Shown: positions 7,928 through 16,771 of the stretch, in pieces
Position numbering within the stretch: position 1 is the stretch's first letter
Layout: each line of letters begins with the position of its first letter
From: Lachnospiraceae bacterium
GTDB taxonomy: Bacteria; Bacillota; Clostridia; Lachnospirales; Lachnospiraceae
Assembly: GCA_021199235.1 (NCBI GenBank)
Contig: JAJQIL010000030.1
Span: 35,296 to 99,295, forward strand
Reading direction: 5' to 3'
Length of the DNA stretch: 64,000 nt
Translations under genes and position numbers: made by a program
Notes under the pieces: generated by a model
The model's database searches: none
Told to the model about the DNA's origin: nothing
Seen by the model: the letters and a program-made list of their open reading frames with translations, nothing else

Positions 7928-9070
7928 ATGAAACGATATGTATTCGTATTACTGCTGCTGAACATCGCTGCGGCGTTTGCTCTGCCATGTGTGGCGTCCG
8001 CAGAGCAGGAAACATTTTTTTCACTTGACGGTCAGGAATATTCTTTTGCTCCGGTGCTGGGAGATTTTCTGGAGAACGGCTGGGAGAAGGGTTCCGTGCT
8101 GGAGACCTTCGGCTATTCCTGGTCGAAAGGGCCTTATGAGAGAGAAGAAGCAGAAGAAGGAGAATGGGTCACCTATATGGATACACAGGCCGATAATAAT
8201 ATGGTTTCGTTCGATTCCGGATACGAGCTGACGAATGATGCGGATGCGGTGGGAGCATATTTGGATCAGAGTGCAGTGGAATATGGTCAGGAACCGGCGG
8301 AGTGTCCGCTTGAGCATCTTGGAGTTCCGGCGGGATATGTGGACAGCCTTGTCGTGAATGGAGCCGAACTGGCAAATGCGGATTACACGGACATGGTGGA
8401 TGCCTTTGGCGAACCGGAAACGATGGAAGATACCGGGGCCGGCGTAATATTCTCTTATTCTCTGCCGGAGCTTTCCGCTTTGATTTCCTTTGTTTACGAG
8501 GGAGCATCCGGGGATGAAGAGAGCTTGACGGAGCTGAAAAATTCAGAAGCTCTGGCAGACGAGATTTGTCTGTACTTTGCTCTTCCGACTATCGGCGACG
8601 TAAGCTTTTCCCTGAACGGGCAGGACTATCTGATCTACCCGGTCATGGGGGATTTCCTGGAAAATGGATGGGAGCTGGGAGAGCGCGTGGAGCAGATGGG
8701 AGACTGGTCCGAGGAGGAAGGCCCCTATAATGTGGTCACGTCCGGGTACTACCTGACGAGCAGAAATAATCAGGTGGCGGTCTATCTGGATGATGAGCAG
8801 ATACGGGCAGGAGAAGCCTCTGAGAGCTGTTTCCTGAGGAGCCTGAACCTGTATGGAGACGCTGTGGAAAGTCTTCAAATTAATGGACACGAGATTGCCG
8901 GGGTTACCCGGGAGCAGCTGGTGGAGATTCTGGGCGAACCGAGGCGTCTGCTGGAGGAAACATATGGGACAACTTACTATTATTCTCTTCTAGAGTGCGG
9001 AATTACAATGATGACAGTGAACTATTCCGATACAGGCGATGCTCAGGCACAGATATCGATTTCGTTTTGA
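7928..9070 (+). CDS. secreted protein with two internal repeats, function unknown
   Basis: The ATG at 7928 follows GGAGAGGAGGG. An N-terminal signal peptide (VFVLLLLNIAAAFALPCVASA) is followed by an SPase I-type site before EQ. The mature protein has two homologous halves of about 170-190 residues, each opening with S(L)NGQ/DGQ-Y, then GDFLENGWE and a later VNG/ING-HE-like segment with GEP. I do not recognise the family. It follows the blaI/blaR1-like pair on the same strand and is probably in its regulon. Confidence 0.7.
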   Translation: MKRYVFVLLLLNIAAAFALPCVASAEQETFFSLDGQEYSFAPVLGDFLENGWEKGSVLETFGYSWSKGPYEREEAEEGEWVTYMDTQADNNMVSFDSGYELTNDADAVGAYLDQSAVEYGQEPAECPLEHLGVPAGYVDSLVVNGAELANADYTDMVDAFGEPETMEDTGAGVIFSYSLPELSALISFVYEGASGDEESLTELKNSEALADEICLYFALPTIGDVSFSLNGQDYLIYPVMGDFLENGWELGERVEQMGDWSEEEGPYNVVTSGYYLTSRNNQVAVYLDDEQIRAGEASESCFLRSLNLYGDAVESLQINGHEIAGVTREQLVEILGEPRRLLEETYGTTYYYSLLECGITMMTVNYSDTGDAQAQISISF

Positions 9071-9152
9071 AATGACAACATTGTTCATCTGAGCAGTCGT
9101 ATTTTATGGAATGGCCTGAAATTACTGCAGTAAAAGATCGGCAAACAATGGA

Positions 9153-9178
9153 AAAAGAGGATCCTCAGGTCCTCTTTT
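9153..9178. terminator. bidirectional terminator
   Basis: AAAAGAGGA and TCCTCTTTT form a perfect 9-bp stem with an 8-nt loop, with A and T tracts on both sides. It lies between convergent genes (secreted protein and nrdD). Confidence 0.8.
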
Positions 9179-9234
9179 CAATATGCGCAGGGGACAAGTC
9201 TCCCTACTCGATTGGTTTTATTGATTAACGGGTC

Positions 9235-11424
9235 TTACAGATGCAGCACGCGGTCCTTGATCTCCTGTGTGCGTCCCTGATTCCAGAACTGGGTGCCGAT
9301 GTAGCCGCAGGTACGGCGGGCAACGCTCATCTTGTCCTGGTCGCGGTTGCCGCAGTTCGGGCATTCCCAGACGAGCTTGCCGGCTTCATCCTCGACGATC
9401 TGGATCTCGCCGTTGTAGCCGCAGCAGTTGCAGTAGTCGCTCTTGGTATTCAGCTCAGCGTACATGATGTTGTCGTAGATGAACTTCATCACGGAGAGTA
9501 CCGCCGGAATGTTGTTCTGCATGTTCGGCACTTCCACGTAGCTGATCGCACCGCCCGGAGAGAGCTCCTGGAACGGGGCCTCGAAGCTCAGTTTGCTGAA
9601 TGCGTCGATCTCTTCGGTCACATGGACATGGTAGCTGTTGGTGATGTAGTTTTTATCGGTCACGCCAGGAATGATGCCGAAGCGCTTTTTCAGAAGCTTC
9701 GCAAAACGGTAGGTCGTGGATTCCATCGGCGTGCCGTAGACGGAATAGCTGATGTTCTCCGCAGCCTTCCATTCGGCACATTTGTCGTTAAGGCGCTGCA
9801 TGACTGCCATTGCGAACGGGCGGGTCTCCGGGTCGGTATGGGATTTGCCGAGCATGCGCACGCACATCTCGTAGAGTCCCGCGTAGCCCAGGGAAATTGT
9901 TGAATACCCGTTATAAAGAAGCTTGTCAATCGTCTCACCCTTTTTCAGGCGCGCAAGCGCGCCGTACTGCCAGAGGATCGGCGCTACGTCGGACACGGTG
10001 CCGAGAAGGCGCTCGTGGCGGCAGCGCAGGGCGCGGTGGCAGAGCTCCAGGCGCTCGTCGAGGATTTTCCAGAACTTATCCATATCGCCCTCGGAGGAGC
10101 AGGCCACGTCTACCAGATTGATGGTGACGACGCCCTGATTGAAACGGCCGTAGAATTTGTGGCTTCCGTCCGGGTTCCGCTGGGAATCCTCCACGGTGAG
10201 GAAGGAGCGGCAGCCCATGCAGGTGTAGACGTTGCCGCGTTTCAGTTTTTTCATCATCTTCGCGGAGATGTAGTCCGGTACCATGCGTTTCGCCGTACAC
10301 TCTGCGGCAAGCTCGGTCAGATACCAGTATTTGGAATCCTCGGTGATATTGTCCTCGTCAAGCACATAGATCAGCTTCGGGAACGCGGGCGTGATCCACG
10401 CGCCGCTCTCATTTTTGACGCCCTGCATCCGCTGGCGCATCACTTCCTCGATGATCAGAGCAAGGTCGTCGCGCGTCCGTCCTTCCGGAACCTCGTCGAG
10501 GTACATAAACATGGTCACAAAAGGAGCCTGTCCGTTGCAGGCCATCAGGGTGATGAGCTGGTACTGGATGGTCTGGATGCCGCTGGTGATCTCGTCCTTT
10601 AAGCGGCGTTCTGTCACCATGGAGATGATCTCCTCGTCCAGCGGTTCGCCGCAGGCTTCCCGCTCTTCGATGACCTTGCCGCGCAGCTTCTGGCGGCTGA
10701 TGTCCACGAACGGAGCCAGATGTGCCAGAGAAAATGACTGGCCGCCGTACTGGTTGCTCGCTACCTGCGCGACGATCTGTGTCGTCACATTGCAGGCGGT
10801 AAAGAAGCTGTGCGGCTTCTCGATCATCGTCTCACTGATCACCGTGCCGTTCTGCAGCATGTCCTCCAGATTGATCAGGTCGCAGTTGTGCTCCCGCTGC
10901 GCGTAATAGTCCGAATCGTGAAAATGGATAATGCCCTCCTCATGCGCCTGCACGATCTCTTCCGGGAGCAGCACGCGCATGGTCAGATCCTTGCTGACTT
11001 CGCCCGCCATATAATCGCGCTGTGTCGAATTGATGGTCGGGTTTTTATTGGAATTCTCCTGCTTTGCGTTCTCATTGATCTGATCCAGCAGCGACAGGAT
11101 GCTGTTGTCCGTGGTATTGGTCTTGCGGGAAAGCTCGCGTTTATAACGATAGCGCACATATTTCTGCGCCACCTCGTAGCCGCGCATCTCCATGATGCCC
11201 GTCTCGACCAGATCCTGTATGTCCTCGACATTCAGCGCATGAGAAGACTCCACCGCCTGTCTCGCGATCGTATCCGCCACTGCCGTGATCTGATAGTCGC
11301 TTAAACGATGGATCTTTTCTACGCTGTTATTCGCCTTGCGCACCGCGTTCTCAATCTTTGATTTGTCAAAGACCACTTCCTCGCCGCTGCGCTTGATTAC
11401 ATTTGCCTTTGTAGCTTCACTCAT
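9235..11424 (-). CDS. nrdD: anaerobic ribonucleoside-triphosphate reductase NrdD
   Basis: Class III RNR reduces ribonucleotides for DNA synthesis without oxygen. The start is MSEATKANV at 11424 behind GGAGAGAG; the longer track ORF is not supported. Residues 1-95 or so are an ATP-cone (VIKRSGEEVVFDKSKIENAV, with YRYKRELS at its end). The catalytic barrel follows. The C-terminus has the four-cysteine zinc site (CNCCGYNG and CPNCGN) and the glycyl radical loop RRTCGYIG. All key elements are present, and nrdG lies downstream at 5.4 kb. Confidence 0.97.
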   Translation of the reverse strand: MSEATKANVIKRSGEEVVFDKSKIENAVRKANNSVEKIHRLSDYQITAVADTIARQAVESSHALNVEDIQDLVETGIMEMRGYEVAQKYVRYRYKRELSRKTNTTDNSILSLLDQINENAKQENSNKNPTINSTQRDYMAGEVSKDLTMRVLLPEEIVQAHEEGIIHFHDSDYYAQREHNCDLINLEDMLQNGTVISETMIEKPHSFFTACNVTTQIVAQVASNQYGGQSFSLAHLAPFVDISRQKLRGKVIEEREACGEPLDEEIISMVTERRLKDEITSGIQTIQYQLITLMACNGQAPFVTMFMYLDEVPEGRTRDDLALIIEEVMRQRMQGVKNESGAWITPAFPKLIYVLDEDNITEDSKYWYLTELAAECTAKRMVPDYISAKMMKKLKRGNVYTCMGCRSFLTVEDSQRNPDGSHKFYGRFNQGVVTINLVDVACSSEGDMDKFWKILDERLELCHRALRCRHERLLGTVSDVAPILWQYGALARLKKGETIDKLLYNGYSTISLGYAGLYEMCVRMLGKSHTDPETRPFAMAVMQRLNDKCAEWKAAENISYSVYGTPMESTTYRFAKLLKKRFGIIPGVTDKNYITNSYHVHVTEEIDAFSKLSFEAPFQELSPGGAISYVEVPNMQNNIPAVLSVMKFIYDNIMYAELNTKSDYCNCCGYNGEIQIVEDEAGKLVWECPNCGNRDQDKMSVARRTCGYIGTQFWNQGRTQEIKDRVLHL

Positions 11425-11454
11425 TTTACTCTCTCCATTTCGTCGGTATCGATC

Positions 11455-11542
11455 TGTGCAGCCTGCGGCTGTTTTATCCTTAAAAAAAGCGCAAACCCCG
11501 GTCAGATGGACCAAAAAGGCTCTTAGGCCGGGCGGCTGCACA
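11455..11542 (-). promoter_or_regulatory. structured nrdD leader with possible attenuator
   Basis: In the transcribed strand, TGTGCAGCC and GGCTGCACA form a perfect 9-bp outer stem. A C/G-rich inner stem follows, with GCGC then seven T residues between it and nrdD. It may be a leader attenuator, but I recognise no known RNA class. Confidence 0.4.
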
Positions 11543-11574
11543 ATCGGTTTTTAACTTATACTATGGAACATATG

Positions 11575-11622
11575 ACACATTATCTGGTGTGATATGTGGA
11601 TGAACCGCACCAGATATTGCGC
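11575..11622. promoter_or_regulatory. tandem NrdR boxes upstream of nrdD
   Basis: Two 16-bp palindromic boxes are seen, ACACATTATCTGGTGT at 11575 and GCACCAGATATTGCGC at 11607. They match the NrdR box consensus (ACACWATATATWGTGT) at about 13 and 11 positions. Their starts are 32 bp apart, the three-helical-turn spacing known for NrdR. Repression of nrdD when dATP is high is inferred. nrdR itself is not in the window. Confidence 0.75.
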
Positions 11623-11782
11623 ATGTTCCATGATACAGGGTTTTCAGAAAAAGTCAAGACACAATCGAAGAAAACGGATGTAGAAAAAGAGAATGGAAAT
11701 TTGTGGAAAATGATATAAGGATACAAAAACGAAAAAAGGTCATTAAATTTTCATAAAAACCATGAAGTTTTTATAGGTCTGG

Positions 11783-11811
11783 TTGACAAACACCCCTTCT
11801 TTTGCCATAAT
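11783..11811 (+). promoter_or_regulatory. promoter of the ABC transporter gene
   Basis: TTGACA and CATAAT are separated by 17 nt, about 170 nt before the start codon. Confidence 0.75.
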
Positions 11812-11919
11812 GCAAGGCGGTAATGTGCGGCGAAATAATCATGGCTGCACTGAAATGAAGTCAGGAAAATGTGCCTTTTTTCGGAAAATTGCTGATTCTT
11901 CGGAAAACGAAGAAACGCA

Positions 11920-11946
11920 GCAGTTGTGAAGAAACAGAACAGTTAC
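11920..11946 (+). repeat. degenerate copy of the 27-nt palindromic repeat
   Basis: This 27-nt segment shares TGTGAAG and GAACAGTTAC with the copies at 16511 and 43775 at identical spacing. It lies in the leader of the ABC transporter gene. Confidence 0.5.
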
Positions 11947-11982
11947 GAGGCACAAAATGAGCATGAGAAAGAAGGGAAAAGA

Positions 11983-14900
11983 ATGCTGGAACTGAAAGCG
12001 ATAAAGAAGGATTACCTCGCGGGAGAGAACACAGTTCACGCGCTGAAGGGGATCGATCTGCAATTCCGCAGCAGCGAATTTGTTGCGATCCTGGGACCGT
12101 CCGGCTGCGGCAAGACGACGATGCTGAATATCATCGGCGGGCTGGATCAGTACACGGAAGGCGATCTGATCATCAATGGTGTTTCGACAAAGAAATATAA
12201 GGATCGGGACTGGGATACCTATCGGAACCATTCGATCGGTTTTGTATTTCAGACATACAATCTGATTCCACATCAGACTGTGCTGCGCAATGTGGAGCTG
12301 GCGCTGACGCTGGCCGGAGTGTCCAAGTCTGAGCGGCGTGAGCGGGCGAAAGCGGCGCTGGAGGAAGTGGGGCTGGGCAACCAGCTGCACAAGCTGCCGA
12401 ATGAGATGTCCGGCGGGCAGATGCAGCGCGTGGCTATTGCGCGTGCGCTGGTGAACAATCCGGATATCATCCTCGCGGATGAGCCGACCGGCGCGCTGGA
12501 TACGGAGACGAGCGTGCAGGTGATGGAGATCCTTAAAAAGATTTCCCACGACCGCCTGATCATCATGGTGACGCACAACCCGGATCTGGCGGAGCGCTAT
12601 TCTTCCCGGACGATCCGGATGCTGGACGGAGAAATTATTTCCGATTCCATGCCGCTGACGCAGGAGGAGATTGAAAAAGAGAAGCAGACGGACCGCCAGG
12701 CGCGGATCCGGAGCGGCAAGTCGAAGAAGCCGTCGATGTCGCTGTTTACCTCGTTCGGTCTGTCGCTGAAGAATCTGACGACAAAGAGCGGGCGGACGCT
12801 TCTGACCGCGTTTGCCGGGAGTATCGGCATCATCGGCATCGCGCTGATCCTCTCTATTTCACAGGGGCTGACGACTTATATCGATGAGGTCGAGGAAGAT
12901 ACGCTGTCCTCCTATCCGCTGACGCTGGAGGCGGAGAGTATTAATATCAGCTCTGTGCTGGAGACCTTTATGAACGTGCAGAACAGTGATGTGGAGCACG
13001 ATACCGACGCGGTGTATCAGAAGGCTGCCCTGCAGGAGATGCTGAACGCGATCAACAACATGGAGGAGAGCGAGAACGATCTGGCCTCCTTTAAGGAATA
13101 TCTGGAACAGAAGATGGCGGAGGAGGACTCGTCCCTTTATGAAGCGTTAAGCGGCGTGCAGTATACCTATGATCTGGAACTGTCCGTTTATACAGAGAAT
13201 GTGGACGGTGAGATTGAAGAGTCGGACGTGACGAATCTTCTGATGGAGATTATGGCCAGCTATATGAATCTGGATTCAGAGACGATGTCTTCCCTGATGG
13301 GGAACACGGAAAGCTCTTCGATGTATTCGTCGATGACCACGATGTCCAGTTCCATCTGGCAGGAAATGCTTTCCGGCAACGACGGTTCTTATGTCAATGA
13401 TCTGCTCAAAAGGCAGTATGATCTGGTCTACGGCTCCTGGCCGAACGACTACAATGAGGTCGTGCTGGTGCTGGATGAAAATAATGAGATTGACGATATG
13501 ACTCTCTATGCGCTGGGTCTGATCTCCGAAGATACGATCATGGAGATTGCGGACGCGGCGAATGACGGGACCGAGGCGCAGATTGACGATACCTCCTGGA
13601 GCTACGAGGAGATCTGCGACCGGGAATACCGCGTGATACTGGATTGCGACGCGTATTCTTATGACAGCGCGACCGGCACGTACATTGACCTTCGTGAGAC
13701 CGAAAGCGGCCTGCAGTATCTCTATGACAATGCGCTTTCCCTGAAAGTAGTCGGCGTCATCCGGACGAATGAGGATGCGACCACTGCCATGCTGGACAAC
13801 GGGATCGCCTATACGAGCGCGCTGACCGAGTATGTGATCGAAGCATCCAGGGAGTCGGATGTGGCGATCTCCCAGCTGGAGAATACGACCACGGACGTGC
13901 TGACCGGCCTGCCGTTCGCGGAAGGCGCTGACAGCCTGACGGATGAGGAAAAGCGGACAGACTTCCTTGCGTGGGTGGCGGAGATTTCCGATGAGGAAAA
14001 GGCGGAGGTCTATATGGAGATCATGAGCACTCCGTCGGATGAACAGCTGGAAGCATCGCTTGAGGAAGCGATGGCGGCTTATACGATTGAGGAGATGCGC
14101 GAGATGCTCATCCAGTCTCTGGAATCAGAGATGAGCCTGGATGAGGAGACGGCAGCGGAATATGTAGAAAGTATGAGCGATGAGAACATTACCGCGATGT
14201 TCTCGCAGGCATTGACCGCACAGATCACAGAACAGTACGCGGCGCAGGTGGCGGAGCAGCTTGGCACCATGACCACAGAGGAGCTTGCGGCGGCGCTGGA
14301 CGCATCAGTGGATTCTTACACGGCGGAAGAGTGTGCAGAGTTTTACGAGGACGTGATGGAATTCTCCGACAGCACCTGGGAGGATAACCTGCTGAAGCTG
14401 GGCTATCTGGATCTGGATGATCCGTCTTCCATCAACCTGTATGCGTCCTCATTTGAAAATAAGGATGTGGTTGAGGACGCGATCGCCGAATACAACGAGG
14501 ACAGAGACGATCTGGAACAGATCAAGTATACGGATTATGTCGGTATCATGATGTCGTCGATCACGACCATCATCAACGCCATCACCTACGTACTGATCGG
14601 CTTTGTGGCGATTTCCCTGATTGTATCCTCGATTATGATCGCTGTGATCACGCTGATCTCCGTTCAGGAGCGCACGAAGGAGATCGGTATCCTGCGCGCA
14701 ATCGGCGCGTCGAAACGCGACGTATCCAGTATGTTCAATGCGGAGACTGTGATCATCGGTTTCTGCTCCGGTATTTTGGGTGTGGTTGTGACCGTGCTGC
14801 TGTGCTTCCCGATCAATTCCCTCATCCACACGGCGACCGGCATTACGGCTTTGAACGCCTACCTGCCGACTGAGGCTGGTGCAATACTGGTTCTGATCAG

Positions 14901-14985
14901 CGTGCTGCTGACCCTGATCGCGGGCATCATCCCGTCGCGGAGTGCGGCGAAGAAGGATCCGGTAGTCGCGCTGCGGACAGAATAA
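11983..14985 (+). CDS. fused ABC transporter, ATPase plus FtsX/MacB-type permease
   Basis: One chain of about 1000 residues joins an ATPase to a permease. The start MLELKAIKKDY at 11983 follows AGAAGGGAAAAG; the track start includes a repeat element. Residues 1-230 are a LolD/MacB-type ATPase with GPSGCGKTT, MSGGQMQRVAIARAL and IILADEPTGALDT. A TM helix (LLTAFAGSIGIIGIALIL) follows. Then comes a roughly 570-residue extracellular region that is very acidic and rich in Ser and Thr, and three C-terminal TM helices of the FtsX type with VQERTKEIGILRAIGASKRDV. Such proteins act in mechanotransmission, lipoprotein work or peptide resistance. The substrate cannot be told. It appears monocistronic. 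Confidence 0.88.
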   Translation: MLELKAIKKDYLAGENTVHALKGIDLQFRSSEFVAILGPSGCGKTTMLNIIGGLDQYTEGDLIINGVSTKKYKDRDWDTYRNHSIGFVFQTYNLIPHQTVLRNVELALTLAGVSKSERRERAKAALEEVGLGNQLHKLPNEMSGGQMQRVAIARALVNNPDIILADEPTGALDTETSVQVMEILKKISHDRLIIMVTHNPDLAERYSSRTIRMLDGEIISDSMPLTQEEIEKEKQTDRQARIRSGKSKKPSMSLFTSFGLSLKNLTTKSGRTLLTAFAGSIGIIGIALILSISQGLTTYIDEVEEDTLSSYPLTLEAESINISSVLETFMNVQNSDVEHDTDAVYQKAALQEMLNAINNMEESENDLASFKEYLEQKMAEEDSSLYEALSGVQYTYDLELSVYTENVDGEIEESDVTNLLMEIMASYMNLDSETMSSLMGNTESSSMYSSMTTMSSSIWQEMLSGNDGSYVNDLLKRQYDLVYGSWPNDYNEVVLVLDENNEIDDMTLYALGLISEDTIMEIADAANDGTEAQIDDTSWSYEEICDREYRVILDCDAYSYDSATGTYIDLRETESGLQYLYDNALSLKVVGVIRTNEDATTAMLDNGIAYTSALTEYVIEASRESDVAISQLENTTTDVLTGLPFAEGADSLTDEEKRTDFLAWVAEISDEEKAEVYMEIMSTPSDEQLEASLEEAMAAYTIEEMREMLIQSLESEMSLDEETAAEYVESMSDENITAMFSQALTAQITEQYAAQVAEQLGTMTTEELAAALDASVDSYTAEECAEFYEDVMEFSDSTWEDNLLKLGYLDLDDPSSINLYASSFENKDVVEDAIAEYNEDRDDLEQIKYTDYVGIMMSSITTIINAITYVLIGFVAISLIVSSIMIAVITLISVQERTKEIGILRAIGASKRDVSSMFNAETVIIGFCSGILGVVVTVLLCFPINSLIHTATGITALNAYLPTEAGAILVLISVLLTLIAGIIPSRSAAKKDPVVALRTE

Positions 14986-15075
14986 ATGGTCTGGTTCTCC
15001 TGCTGCGTACCGGCAGAGATGATCGGATCATGATGGCAGATGATATCAGCTGCATTGACAATATGATAAATCATG

Positions 15076-15111
15076 ACAGGTCTGCGTACTTGCTGCGCAG
15101 GCCTGTTTTTT
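15076..15111 (+). terminator. terminator after the ABC transporter
   Basis: ACAGGTCTGCG and CTGCGCAGGCCTGT form a stem followed by six T residues. Confidence 0.8.
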
Positions 15112-15144
15112 GCTTTATAGGAAACTTCGTTCCTATAAAGCAAA
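15109..15144. repeat. perfect 15-bp intergenic hairpin
   Basis: TTTGCTTTATAGGAA and its exact complement are separated by ACTTCG. It overlaps the T-run of the preceding terminator and may act as a reverse or second terminator. The rest of the 336-bp gap holds only the promoter listed next. Confidence 0.8.
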
Positions 15145-15236
15145 AACGCTCCGCGGGGATGCGCAGGGCCGGATAAGTCCTCCCGGTCCGATTCAATTGG
15201 GATGCGTATGCCATGCAGGAAATCAGCAGATTTCGC

Positions 15237-15265
15237 TTGTGAATTTATATTGCAGCGTGTATAAT
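15237..15265 (+). promoter_or_regulatory. promoter of the epimerase gene
   Basis: TTGTGA and TATAAT are separated by 17 nt, 57 nt before the start codon. Confidence 0.75.
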
Positions 15266-15321
15266 CGGACATGGTTATTATTTGCTGTGCGGACAAAATA
15301 TGAAAAGATTGGGGAACGAAT

Positions 15322-16497
15322 ATGGAAACAAAGAGATTTGTGGAAGAAGTAAAGCAGCATCTGACAGAAAAACTGATCCCGTTCTGGTCGGGACTGAAGG
15401 ACGAGGAGAACGGCGGATTCTGCGGCTATATGGGGTACGACCTGCAGCGTGATCCGACGTACGAGAAAGGCTGTATCCTGAACAGTCGGATCTTATGGTT
15501 TTTCTCTAACGCGTATTTGCTTTTAAAGGATGAAGCGCTGCTGGAGAACGCGTCTCATGCATACCGTTTTCTGCGGGATCACTGCCTGGATAAGGAGCAG
15601 GGAGGTGTATACTGGTCGGTAACATACGACGGGAAGCCGAACGATGATACGAAGCATACGTATAATCAGGCATTTGCCATTTACGCGCTGTCTTCTTATT
15701 ATGATGCCTCGAAGGATCAGGAGGCGCTGGATATCGCCTTTGGTCTGCAGAATGTGATCGAGGAAAAATGCACGGATGAATACGGCTATCTGGAGGCGTT
15801 TGACCGCTATTTCCGGCCGGTGTCGAATGAGAAGCTTTCAGAGAACGGCGTAATGGCGGAAAAGACGATGAACACGCTGCTGCATGTGTTCGAGGCGTAT
15901 ACGGAGCTTTACCGCGTGACGCATCACAGCTATACGGCAGAACGGCTGGAGTTCATGCTCGATCTGTTCTCGCAGAAGGTATACAATCCGGAAAAGGGAC
16001 GACAGGAGGTGTTCTTTGACCGCACCTGGAATACGCTGATCGACCTGTATTCTTATGGACATGATATTGAGACCTCCTGGCTTCTGGACCGCGGCCTTGA
16101 GGTACTGGATAATCCGCTCTATACGGAACCGGTCGCGCCGATCACAGATGAGATCGCGGAAAATATTTACGGCCGTGCATACAACGACCATTCGGTGATG
16201 AATGAGGCGGAGAACGGCGTGGACGATACGAAGCGCGTCTGGTGGATTCAGGCTGAGGCCATCGTGGGCTTTATCAACGCCTGGCAGAAAAATGGCAATG
16301 AGAAATACCTTGACGCGGCGAAAGACATCTGGGGCTACATCTGCTCATACTTTGTAGATTCGCGCGAGGGATCGGAATGGTTTGAAAATGTCAACGCCGA
16401 TCACACGCCGATGGAGCTGCCGATCGTGCAGCCGTGGAAATGCCCGTATCACAACGGCCGCATGTGCATGGAAGTGATCCGCAGACTGGGAGAGTGA
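15322..16497 (+). CDS. cellobiose 2-epimerase (AGE family)
   Basis: This cytoplasmic enzyme interconverts glucose and mannose at the reducing end of beta-1,4 disaccharides such as cellobiose and mannobiose. The 391-residue length and (alpha/alpha)6-barrel blocks fit: GGFCGYMGYD, GCILNSRILWFFSNAY, HTYNQAFAIYALSSYY, GHDIETSWLLD and VWWIQAEAIVGFINAW. The catalytic histidines of the family lie in such conserved blocks. The GH36 gene follows, which suits removal of galactose from galactomannan oligosaccharides before epimerisation. The esterases at 34-37 kb point to the same substrate. The start ATG follows GGGGAACGAAT. Confidence 0.9.
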   Translation: METKRFVEEVKQHLTEKLIPFWSGLKDEENGGFCGYMGYDLQRDPTYEKGCILNSRILWFFSNAYLLLKDEALLENASHAYRFLRDHCLDKEQGGVYWSVTYDGKPNDDTKHTYNQAFAIYALSSYYDASKDQEALDIAFGLQNVIEEKCTDEYGYLEAFDRYFRPVSNEKLSENGVMAEKTMNTLLHVFEAYTELYRVTHHSYTAERLEFMLDLFSQKVYNPEKGRQEVFFDRTWNTLIDLYSYGHDIETSWLLDRGLEVLDNPLYTEPVAPITDEIAENIYGRAYNDHSVMNEAENGVDDTKRVWWIQAEAIVGFINAWQKNGNEKYLDAAKDIWGYICSYFVDSREGSEWFENVNADHTPMELPIVQPWKCPYHNGRMCMEVIRRLGE

Positions 16498-16510
16498 AAG
16501 CAGTGACTGC

Positions 16511-16537
16511 GTAATTGTGAAGGTACTGAACAGTTAC
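16511..16537 (+). repeat. 27-nt palindromic repeat, copy a
   Basis: Arms GTAATTGT and ACAGTTAC flank the 11-nt centre GAAGGTACTGA. It differs by one base from the copy at 43775. Confidence 0.8.
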
Positions 16538-16631
16538 ACGACTGCTTTGTGAAACACCTGGAACCGGCCGGTGATTTTCGTGAGCAGATGAAAAATCAAC
16601 GTGTCTGTGTCAGGCGGCAATCGGCCGATAT

Positions 16632-16755
16632 TTATAGTGAACGACAAAATTCTTTTGTCATTCACTATAACTGATGCACACAGACGCGCATGGAATGGCT
16701 GCTTTGCAGCCTCGCGTCTGGCGCAAAGTAAAACGACTTACGTCGTTTACTATAA
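16632..16755. repeat. three consecutive hairpins before the GH36 gene
   Basis: In order: TATAGTGAA-GACAAAA pairing with TTTTGTC-TTCACTATA; CAGACGCG with CGCGTCTG enclosing GGCTGC-TTT-GCAGCC; and a pair around ACGAC-TTAC-GTCGT. They fill most of the gap between epimerase and GH36 and may set the downstream mRNA level. Confidence 0.7.
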
Positions 16756-16771
16756 TATGGGGAGAATAGCT

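Noticed and set aside
9241-11304. several plus-strand ORFs of 100-220 residues
   Set aside because: All lie antisense to nrdD, which is complete and conserved.
15110-15352. 80-residue ORF before the epimerase gene
   Set aside because: It starts inside a perfect hairpin, runs through the promoter region and overlaps the true start of the epimerase in another frame.
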